A DNA stretch of 6,169 nt. It comes from an uncultured Collinsella sp. GTDB taxonomy: Bacteria > Actinomycetota > Coriobacteriia > Coriobacteriales > Coriobacteriaceae. Location: the NCBI GenBank assembly GCA_900752015.1, contig CAADTZ010000103.1, positions 1-6,169 on the forward strand, given 5' to 3'. Below, piece by piece: positions 1 to 4,758 of this stretch (position 1 is its first letter; each line of letters begins with the position of its first letter). The translations under genes were made by a program, and so were the position numbers. Under the pieces are notes generated by a model, which searched no databases, was not told the DNA's origin, and was given only the letters and a program-made list of their open reading frames with translations.

Positions 1-830
1 ACCGCACGCAGAGCACCGTCAGCGCCTGCTACCCCCTGCTCTACATGGGCAAAAAGGCCAGCTCGGCCTCGCAGACGCCTCCCCCGCCGGCAGACGACCT
101 GCTCAACCACTACACCTGCGAGCAGATGCGTGCGCACTGGCTGTCGCTCGGCCTGTCCGAGAAGCCGGTGAGCTTTAGCCCTAAGGCATACGACACGCGT
201 GTGACCGGCAAGGACAAGGACGGCAACGAGGTACGCGCCTGCGACGACAAGCGCGTTATCGACCCGGCCCTTAAGGAGAGCGCCCTTTTGACCGGCGTGT
301 TCAACCGCCTGGCCCGCAGCTGCTTCTACGGCGTCGCCGTCAAGGAGGGCGACGAGAGCCCCTACCGCAACGGCTGCATCCCCGCCGGTGCCGCTTCTGA
401 CACCGTGGTCGAAGCCGCCCAACAGGCAGCCCTCACCTTTGAGCAGGCCATGTACAAGTTCGAGACGCACCGCGCGCTCGCCGTGTGCGACGACTACCTG
501 CGTGCCGCCAACAAGCGCTGGAGCGACGCCTCCAAGGCCGCCAACAAGCTCGAGGGCGAGCCGGCCAATGCCGCGATGACGCAGGCCCTTGTCGACGCCT
601 TTACCGAGCTGCGCGTGGCGACCGTGCTCATGCACGGCATCGTCCCGGCCGGCTGCGAGCTCATCTGCGAGTACTTCGACGTCGATCCGGTCGCCTTCTT
701 TAGCTGGGATAACATCTTTGCCTCCACGGACGAGTTTGTGGAAAGCCTGGGCGAGAAGCCTGGCGAGCACCGCGTGAAGCCGCTGCCCCCGCGCTTCGAC
801 TTCTTCAGCAAGCACGAGAGCCAGTACTAA
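1..830 (+). CDS. Methionyl-tRNA synthetase-like class I tRNA ligase, C-terminal part (5' end outside window)
   Basis: The frame is open from base 3 to the TAA at 828-830 with no stop before the ATG at 45. That ATG has no ribosome binding site, so it is an internal Met and the gene starts upstream. Residues below are counted from that Met. The order matches the end of MetRS: a KMSKS-loop position (KKASSAS, 3-9), the LLNHYT segment (19-24), a helical anticodon-binding domain (about 79-210) with FNRLAR (86-91), and the terminal SWDNIF (220-225) and PLPPRFDFF (247-254) blocks. MetRS joins methionine to tRNA-Met in the cytoplasm. The signature is odd: KMSKS reads KASSAS and is followed by four prolines, so this may be a paralogue with altered or lost activity. 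The HIGH motif lies outside the window. Family membership is fairly secure; methionine specificity is not. The next gene follows after 54 bp on the same strand. Confidence 0.72.
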   Translation, partial: RTQSTVSACYPLLYMGKKASSASQTPPPPADDLLNHYTCEQMRAHWLSLGLSEKPVSFSPKAYDTRVTGKDKDGNEVRACDDKRVIDPALKESALLTGVFNRLARSCFYGVAVKEGDESPYRNGCIPAGAASDTVVEAAQQAALTFEQAMYKFETHRALAVCDDYLRAANKRWSDASKAANKLEGEPANAAMTQALVDAFTELRVATVLMHGIVPAGCELICEYFDVDPVAFFSWDNIFASTDEFVESLGEKPGEHRVKPLPPRFDFFSKHESQY

Positions 831-884
831 AGCACGCCTGCAGCAACGCGCCCAGAACAATCATTTAGGTGGAAGGAAAGACGG

Positions 885-1988
885 ATGTCCAAGCCGCGTC
901 GTCGTAAGCAAAAAAAGCAGGTTAAGCCCGAGCTCAAGCTTAGGCAGTTTGCTGCTACCGAGCTTTCCGACCAGCTTGCCGCCCAACACTCCGCCGCCGA
1001 CCTGCCGCGCTTTATGGTCGACACGGTCGCCGGCGCCTATGCGCCCGCCGATGCCAAGCTCATGATCGAGGGCTTCGGCGCCGCGGCCACACGCCCGGTC
1101 ACGCTGCGCGCCAACACGCTCAAGGCAACCGCCGAGGACATCGCTGCGGCGCTCGATGCCGCTGGCATCGCCCACAACCCCGTCGCCTGGTACCCGGACG
1201 CCTTTATCCTGCCCGAGGCCCAGGTTTCCGATCTGTGGGATCTCGACATCTACCGCGACGGCAAGATCTATCTGCAGAGCCTGTCGTCCATGATGCCGCC
1301 GTTGGTCCTGGGCGCCCAGGCAGGCGAGGACATCCTGGACATGTGCGCAGCCCCTGGCGGCAAGACGACGCAGATCGCCGCCCTCACCCAGGGCCAGGCA
1401 CACCTCACGGCCTGCGAGATGAGCATCCCCCGCGCCGAAAAGCTTGAGTCCAACCTCCACCGCCAAGGTGCCAAAAACGTGCCCGTCATGCGCATCGACG
1501 CACGCGAGCTCGACGAGTTCTTCCGCTTTGACCGCATCCTGCTCGACGCTCCCTGCACCGGCACGGGCACCGTCATCAGTGGCAACGAGAAAAGCCTGCG
1601 CGGCCTCACCGAGCAGTTGCTGAGCAAGTGCGCCCGCTCGCAGCGAGCACTTCTGGACCGCGCCATGGGTGCCCTCAAACCGGGCGGCACGCTCGTCTAT
1701 TCGACCTGTTCGATCTTGCCGCAGGAAAACGAGGACGCCCTGCAAGAGGCCCTCGACAAGCATATGGACTGCGAGCTCATCCCCCTCGACGGCACGCCAA
1801 GCGAAAGTGAAGCACGACGCACCCAGGAAGCTGGTGAGGAGCCGCGCATCGAGTCCAACGCTCTGACCGAAGCCATTGCCGCGGGTCAGGTATCGGCCAT
1901 CGCCAACGGCCTGCCCGGCACGCTCACCATTCCGCCTAGCCGCGATTTTGAGGGCTTCTACATTGCCCTGATCCGAAAACGCAGCTAA
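885..1988 (+). CDS. NOL1/NOP2/Sun (RsmB/RsmF-type) RNA cytosine-C5 methyltransferase
   Basis: This protein of 367 residues is a SAM-dependent RNA m5C methyltransferase, probably cytoplasmic and acting on rRNA or tRNA. Residues 1-20 form a Lys/Arg-rich tail that could touch RNA. Residues about 70-125 resemble the N-terminal part of the fold, followed by the IYLQSLSSMM lead-in (128-137). SAM motif I is DMCAAPGGKT (152-161). E178 and D205 are the likely ribose- and adenine-side acidic residues. Motif IV is DAPCTGTG (221-228) with Cys224, and motif VI is YSTCS (272-276) with Cys275. These are the paired releasing and nucleophilic cysteines of the family. The C-terminus closes with FEGFYIALIRKR. 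There is no N-terminal NusB domain as in RsmB and no long C-terminal extension as in RsmF, so the target base cannot be named. The ATG at 885 is preceded by GGAAGGAAAG (871-880), which supports this start. It may be co-transcribed with the upstream ligase gene. Confidence 0.93.
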   Translation: MSKPRRRKQKKQVKPELKLRQFAATELSDQLAAQHSAADLPRFMVDTVAGAYAPADAKLMIEGFGAAATRPVTLRANTLKATAEDIAAALDAAGIAHNPVAWYPDAFILPEAQVSDLWDLDIYRDGKIYLQSLSSMMPPLVLGAQAGEDILDMCAAPGGKTTQIAALTQGQAHLTACEMSIPRAEKLESNLHRQGAKNVPVMRIDARELDEFFRFDRILLDAPCTGTGTVISGNEKSLRGLTEQLLSKCARSQRALLDRAMGALKPGGTLVYSTCSILPQENEDALQEALDKHMDCELIPLDGTPSESEARRTQEAGEEPRIESNALTEAIAAGQVSAIANGLPGTLTIPPSRDFEGFYIALIRKRS

Positions 1989-2012
1989 CGCACGGATCCA
2001 AAACTCAACAAG

Positions 2013-2183
2013 CTATCTCTGTGCGCGTTTGCCCTGCTGGTCGCGATGCTGTTTAAGCATCGCGCGCTCCTTGCGTTCGGCCCTTTTGCCCTTAATGGCC
2101 GTGACCACAAAGTAGATGACCGCGGCGGCAACGATTGCGGCCACACACAGGCCGATCGAGCCAAACATTGCTGTCAATTCCAT
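2013..2183 (-). CDS. Small single-span membrane protein with basic tail (56 aa)
   Basis: Reading the minus strand from 2183 gives ATG (2181-2183), 56 sense codons and TAG (2013-2015). The start is MELTAMFGSI. Residues about 7-30 are a continuous hydrophobic run rich in Ala, Val and Ile, enough for one membrane helix. Residues 31-56 hold 11 Lys/Arg and few acids, so the positive-inside rule puts the C-terminus in the cytoplasm. AGAGAGGTGA lies 6 bases before the ATG and is a strong ribosome binding site. An extended -10 lies a plausible distance further upstream. These signals make a real gene likely despite the length. The gene converges on the methyltransferase gene, with only 24 bp between the stops. 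No family is recognised. It could be a small regulator or accessory subunit of a membrane complex, but nothing in the sequence says which. A second Met at residue 6 is a weaker alternative start. Confidence 0.72.
   Translation of the reverse strand: MELTAMFGSIGLCVAAIVAAAVIYFVVTAIKGKRAERKERAMLKQHRDQQGKRAQR
2042..2064. repeat. Perfect 9-bp inverted repeat with 5-base loop inside the small gene
   Basis: CGCGATGCT (2042-2050) and AGCATCGCG (2056-2064) are exact inverse complements around GTTTA. The repeat sits in the coding end of the 56-aa gene, and also 54 bases beyond the stop of the convergent methyltransferase gene. No T-run follows on either strand, so it is not a standard intrinsic terminator. 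It could still be a 3' stability hairpin in either transcript. Confidence 0.5.
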
Positions 2184-2187
2184 ACCG

Positions 2188-2197
2188 CGTCACCTCT
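2188..2197 (-). promoter_or_regulatory. Ribosome binding site of the 56-aa membrane protein
   Basis: On the minus strand AGAGAGGTGA precedes the ATG at 2183, with CGCGGT-like spacing of about 4-8 bases depending on which part pairs. It is the main reason for accepting this small gene and for preferring Met1 over Met6. Confidence 0.6.
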
Positions 2198-2215
2198 CTT
2201 TTAAACGGGGCTTTC

Positions 2216-2224
2216 AAGATAGCA
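2216..2224 (-). promoter_or_regulatory. Candidate extended -10 promoter for the small membrane protein
   Basis: The minus strand reads TGC-TATCTT here, an extended -10 (TGn) with four of six matches to TATAAT. Transcription would begin near 2209, giving a leader of about 26 bases that contains the ribosome binding site. No good -35 is seen, which is tolerable for an extended -10. This is inference from consensus only. Confidence 0.35.
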
Positions 2225-2359
2225 CCTCGATCCCCGCCACCACAGCTCCTTCACGTTCGCCGGCCCTTCGGTCTAACGGATGGCGCGGCGGGGAAAAATC
2301 AACTCGTCAAACGATTTAGCATTCGCAATTCCGGCTGCATCGCGCCGGCCATCATCACA

Positions 2360-2365
2360 TAGAAT
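2360..2365 (+). promoter_or_regulatory. Weak candidate -10 for the TIM-barrel gene
   Basis: TAGAAT matches five of six bases of TATAAT and ends 9 bases before the ATG at 2375. If used, the transcript would begin almost at the start codon and be leaderless. No convincing -35 lies 16-19 bases upstream, and only a weak GAG lies before the ATG, so the call is tentative. The rest of 2184-2374 shows no further gene. Confidence 0.25.
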
Positions 2366-2374
2366 CGAGCCTCC

Positions 2375-3466
2375 ATGGATACCCTCAACGATCTAAATGA
2401 GCGCGTCGACGCCTTCGTCGGCACCAGCTCCTTCGACACGCCTGCCGCGGCAAACGACCAAGCTCCCATCGATGTACCTGCCGAGGTTCACGAGGACATC
2501 GTCGCCTCGGTCGATTTTTCCGAGGTCGAGCTCGCAGACGAGTTCACCGAGCCCCAGGTAGCCGTGACCCCCAACGGACTGCTCCCCATGGAGCCGCTGC
2601 CCATCGACGGGCGTTTGCGCAAGGCGGCCCTTCGCATGCCCGACGAGATCGAGGAGGCCAGCGGCTTTACGCTCTTCGGCCGACGCATCAAGTCGCTCAT
2701 TTACACCACCGACGTCGCGGTTATCCGCAACTCCAACGCCGATGCCGTCTTTGCGGTCTACCCTTTCACGCCGCAGCCCGCCATTACGCAAGCGCTGCTG
2801 ACCGTCGCCGAGTGCCCGGTCTTTGTAGGCGTGGGCGGCGGAACTACGACCGGTAAGCGCTCCGTGCAGATGGCAGCCGTCTCCGAGATGCAGGGCGCGG
2901 CGGGCTGCGTGGTCAACTCCCCCGCTACTGCCGAGATGGTAGAGCACATCACCAACATCGCCGACATCCCCGTCATCGCCACGGTCGTTCGCTGCGACGA
3001 TGATGCTCACGCCAAGGTGCGCGCCGGCGCCAAGATTCTCAACATCGCCGCCGGCAAGAACACACCCCAGGTCCTGCGTGAACTGCGCGAGCACTATCCC
3101 AACCTGCCGCTCATCGCACCGGGCGGCAAGACGCCCGAGAGCATCCGTGAAACCATCGCCGCCGGCGCCAACGCCATCATCTGGACGCCGCCTTCGGCCC
3201 AGCAGCTACAGACCGACATGATGCAGCGTTATCGCAAGATGAAGGAAGACGCCACACCTGTCATCTCGCGCGACGATGTGCCCATTATCGACCAGGTCGC
3301 CGCCGCCGAGGTCAGCCAGGTCGAGAACATGAATCCTGACGTGCCGATTCCCGACGAAGTCATCGAGCGCGTCGCTTCGATCCACGAGCGCGTCGAGGAG
3401 CATCGCGCCAATCGCGGCCTCAAGCCGTCACTGCACGGCTTTTTCTTCCGCGGAAAGAAACGCTAG
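2375..3466 (+). CDS. TIM-barrel (aldolase/phosphate-binding type) protein of unknown substrate
   Basis: This protein of 363 residues is probably cytoplasmic. Residues 1-79 are an acidic, probably disordered extension with 18 Asp/Glu and one Arg. The folded core begins near 87, with FGRRIKSLIYTTDVAVIRN (101-119). Alternating strands and glycine loops then follow: CPVFVGVGGGTTTGKRS (147-163), GAAGCVVNSP (174-183), IPVIATVV (198-205), AGAKILNIAAGKNTPQ (217-232), LPLIAPGGKTPESIRE (244-259) and AGANAIIWTPP (263-273). The repeating hydrophobic-strand, Gly-loop pattern and the late APGGKTPESIRE loop resemble KDPG-aldolase and related phosphate-binding barrels. Similar core proteins occur in Gram-positive anaerobes, often labelled only as hydrolase; I recall this from memory. 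No catalytic residue can be assigned. The C-terminus ends in an aromatic-basic tail, FFFRGKKR. Start choice: the ATG at 2375 has a weak ribosome site, but the next Met (72) would remove only the acidic region. A terminator follows the stop. Confidence 0.85.
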   Translation: MDTLNDLNERVDAFVGTSSFDTPAAANDQAPIDVPAEVHEDIVASVDFSEVELADEFTEPQVAVTPNGLLPMEPLPIDGRLRKAALRMPDEIEEASGFTLFGRRIKSLIYTTDVAVIRNSNADAVFAVYPFTPQPAITQALLTVAECPVFVGVGGGTTTGKRSVQMAAVSEMQGAAGCVVNSPATAEMVEHITNIADIPVIATVVRCDDDAHAKVRAGAKILNIAAGKNTPQVLRELREHYPNLPLIAPGGKTPESIRETIAAGANAIIWTPPSAQQLQTDMMQRYRKMKEDATPVISRDDVPIIDQVAAAEVSQVENMNPDVPIPDEVIERVASIHERVEEHRANRGLKPSLHGFFFRGKKR

Positions 3467-3478
3467 CCGCAACAGCAA

Positions 3479-3516
3479 GGCCCGCCCCACAAACGTGAGA
3501 CGGGCCGTTTTCGTTT
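3479..3516. terminator. Bidirectional intrinsic terminator between convergent genes
   Basis: GGCCCG (3479-3484) pairs with CGGGCC (3501-3506), and GTTTTCGTTT (3507-3516) follows on the plus strand. This terminates the TIM-barrel gene 13 bases after its stop. In the minus-strand RNA the stem is better: two G-U pairs allow 12 continuous pairs around a GUUU loop. There it is followed only by a weak U-tract (UUGCUGUU). It would end the degV transcript about 40 bases after its stop. Confidence 0.8.
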
Positions 3517-3547
3517 GAGCAATCATGCAGCGACGTGATGGGGCAAA

Positions 3548-4438
3548 TTAATCCACGCGCTTGTCGCCCATAAAGAAGAGCGCCACCGTACCAGGTCCGG
3601 TATGCGAGCCAATCAGAGTACCGATGTCATTGATCTCAATCTTGCCTTTAAGCTGCGGAACCTGTTCCTCAATCAGCGCCGCAACTGCCTCGGCATCCTC
3701 GCGGCACGCCGAGTGCGACATGATGCACTTACCCGAATAATCCGCACCGTCCAGCACGTGTGCCATCATGGTCTTAGCCATCTCGGAAATCGCGCGCTTC
3801 TTAGTGCGAATCTTCTCACGTGGCGACAGCTTACCTTCGCAATCGACCGTCATAAGCGGGCAAATCTTGAGCGCCGTGCCGATGATCGCGCTCGCGGCCG
3901 AAATGCGACCGCCGCGCAGGTAGCTCGACAGATCGGTCGAGAAGAACCAGTGGTGCAGGTTGAGTTTATGCTCCTCAATCCAAGCGGCCGTCTCGTCGAG
4001 TGAAGCCCCGCTATCGCGCACGTCGGCGGCATATTCCAGCAACAGACCAAAGCCCGAAGACGCCCCCAGCGAATCGATGACGCGCACCTTGCCGCCCTGG
4101 GGATAGCGATCCGCGAGCATCTGCGCCGCGACGCAGGCCGATCCATACGTGCCCGAAATACCCGACGACAACGTCAGGTGCAGCACGTCTTTACCCTCGG
4201 CAACAAACGGCTCCCAAAACTCCTCGTACTCGCCCACGCTCACCTGAGACGTCTTGGGCATGGCGCCCGAGGCAATCTGGGCAAAAAACTCGTCCGGCGT
4301 AATCGACTGATACAGATCGTCCGTATAGACAACATCGTCGATCTCGTAATGAAAATACGCGACGGGAATATTGCGCGATTCAAAGAACTCACGGGTTCGG
4401 TCGGCGGCGGATTCACAGGTCAGGACAAAATCACTCAT
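3548..4438 (-). CDS. DegV family (FakB-like) fatty-acid-binding protein
   Basis: This protein of 296 residues matches the usual length of about 280-300 for the DegV family. Known members bind a fatty acid; those called FakB present it to the kinase FakA for phosphorylation and entry into phospholipid synthesis. Visible family marks are an N-terminal strand with CESAADRT (8-15), TSQVS (63-67), SSGISGTYGS (91-100), VIDSLGASSG (120-129), LRGGRIS (174-180), and the C-terminal GSHTGPGTVALFF (277-289). The start is set at Met7 of the longer frame that opens at 4456, because AAGGAG (4450-4445) lies 6 bases before the ATG at 4438 and would be inside the coding region of the longer form. An extended -10 lies just upstream. 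The gene faces away from fbp and shares a 300-bp control region with it. No fakA gene is in the window, so the partner is unknown. Confidence 0.93.
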   Translation of the reverse strand: MSDFVLTCESAADRTREFFESRNIPVAYFHYEIDDVVYTDDLYQSITPDEFFAQIASGAMPKTSQVSVGEYEEFWEPFVAEGKDVLHLTLSSGISGTYGSACVAAQMLADRYPQGGKVRVIDSLGASSGFGLLLEYAADVRDSGASLDETAAWIEEHKLNLHHWFFSTDLSSYLRGGRISAASAIIGTALKICPLMTVDCEGKLSPREKIRTKKRAISEMAKTMMAHVLDGADYSGKCIMSHSACREDAEAVAALIEEQVPQLKGKIEINDIGTLIGSHTGPGTVALFFMGDKRVD

Positions 4439-4444
4439 ATGAGG

Positions 4445-4450
4445 CTCCTT
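4445..4450 (-). promoter_or_regulatory. Shine-Dalgarno that fixes the degV start
   Basis: AAGGAG on the minus strand lies 6 bases before the ATG at 4438. The in-frame ATG at 4456 has no such site, and it falls within a few bases of the predicted transcription start. The shorter 296-residue protein is therefore preferred over 302. Confidence 0.75.
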
Positions 4451-4466
4451 ACTCATTGCTGCGCAA

Positions 4467-4475
4467 ATTATCGCA
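4467..4475 (-). promoter_or_regulatory. Extended -10 promoter for the degV gene
   Basis: The minus strand reads TGC-GATAAT, an extended -10 with five of six matches to TATAAT. The start of transcription would be near 4460, giving a leader of about 22 bases that holds the AAGGAG site. The element lies within an imperfect palindrome, TGCGATAATTTGCGCA (4460-4475), which may be an operator. No clear -35 is seen. Confidence 0.5.
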
Positions 4476-4507
4476 CAGTGAGCCTACATGCGGTACATAT
4501 GTCCACT

Positions 4508-4520
4508 ATTTACCAAATCG
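4508..4520 (+). repeat. Copy 1 of 13-base repeat ATTTACCAAAYCG
   Basis: ATTTACCAAATCG here recurs as ATTTACCAAACCG at 4638-4650, differing at one base. This copy lies between the arms of the CACTAT/ATAGTG inverted repeat. Two near-identical 13-mers in 300 bases are unlikely by chance, so a protein-binding site is a reasonable reading. Confidence 0.5.
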
Positions 4521-4550
4521 AACCAAATATAGTGAACATCTTTACCACCA

Positions 4551-4608
4551 TCGTCTCCACCGGCCCCACGCATAAATATCTGAGAAAACACCCTCTGTCG
4601 TCTCCACC
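4551..4608 (+). repeat. 11-bp direct repeat TCGTCTCCACC, two copies 47 bases apart
   Basis: Exact copies lie at 4551-4561 and 4598-4608 in the degV-fbp control region. The function is unknown. They alternate with the TTTACCA copies and may be a second kind of binding site. Confidence 0.4.
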
Positions 4609-4630
4609 CAACCGCCATATCTACCTCAAC

Positions 4631-4642
4631 TAAATCGATTTA
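4631..4642. promoter_or_regulatory. Perfect 12-bp palindrome, candidate operator
   Basis: TAAATCGATTTA is its own inverse complement over all 12 bases. It lies in the control region 117 bases before fbp. Symmetry suits a dimeric repressor or activator, but no known regulator motif is matched with confidence. Confidence 0.4.
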
Positions 4643-4650
4643 CCAAACCG
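4638..4650 (+). repeat. Copy 2 of 13-base repeat ATTTACCAAAYCG
   Basis: ATTTACCAAACCG begins inside the right half of the palindrome TAAATCGATTTA (4631-4642), so the two elements overlap. It is 130 bases from copy 1 and 109 bases before the fbp start. Confidence 0.5.
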
Positions 4651-4702
4651 TTCAGCCGACAATTCAGCCGCTGGCGCAAAATCGAAACAAAAGCGGCGCA
4701 TA

Positions 4703-4739
4703 CTGGTAAACGTTTGACGCTGTTTATCAGTTTTACCAG
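4703..4739. promoter_or_regulatory. Cluster of three CTGGTAAAC-like half-sites upstream of fbp
   Basis: CTGGTAAAC (4703-4711) is followed by two inverse copies placed end to end: GTTTATCAG (4722-4730, one mismatch) and TTTTACCAG (4731-4739, one mismatch). The outer 8 bases, CTGGTAAA and TTTACCAG, are exact inverse complements and could also pair in RNA. AAACGTTT (4708-4715) is a perfect palindrome with the central CG typical of LacI/GalR-family operators (CcpA, PurR). The cluster ends 19 bases before the fbp start codon, which suits repression or a leader hairpin. Confidence 0.45.
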
Positions 4740-4758
4740 CCCCATCGGAAGGTGTTTC

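Larger units (their letters stand above)
4457..4758. other. Divergent control region between degV and fbp, no gene seen
   Basis: These 302 bases are visibly richer in A and T than the flanking genes. No open frame inside has a ribosome binding site. The region holds the degV promoter and many short repeats. TTTACCA occurs at 4509-4515, 4541-4547, 4639-4645 and 4732-4738, and its inverse TGGTAAA at 4704-4710. CACTAT (4504-4509) is inverted as ATAGTG (4529-4534). ACCAAAT is repeated one helical turn apart (4512, 4522). TTCAGCCG is repeated 12 bases apart (4651, 4663). ACATATGT (4495-4502) is a palindrome. A TTGACG (4714-4719) could be an fbp -35, but no matching -10 follows, so the fbp promoter is unresolved. 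Confidence 0.6.

Noticed and set aside
831..884. Search for a terminator or promoter between the ligase and methyltransferase genes
   Set aside because: No stable hairpin with a T-run and no clear -35/-10 pair is seen in these 54 bases. They contain only the methyltransferase ribosome site.
861..1763. 300-codon open frame on the minus strand opposite the methyltransferase gene
   Set aside because: It lies antisense to a gene with clear catalytic motifs. Long antisense frames are expected in high-GC DNA. The translation shows no recognisable domain.
2393..3094. 233-codon minus-strand frame opposite the TIM-barrel gene
   Set aside because: It is antisense to a well-supported gene, Gly/Val/Asp-rich, and has no domain or convincing ribosome site.
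4504..4534. NrdR-box-like ATATAGTG within the CACTAT/ATAGTG inverted repeat
   Set aside because: Only one half resembles the NrdR consensus, and the 19-base spacing is wrong for that 16-bp palindrome. No ribonucleotide reductase gene is nearby.
4440..4633. Possible small plus-strand protein running from the degV start into the control region
   Set aside because: Neither the ATG at 4440 nor the one at 4499 has a ribosome binding site. The frame is a continuation of an antisense frame in degV.
2305..4719. CGTTTGACG shared by two intergenic regions (2305-2313 minus, 4711-4719 plus)
   Set aside because: A 9-base match between regions of about 200 and 300 bases is not improbable by chance, and no -10 is correctly spaced from either copy.
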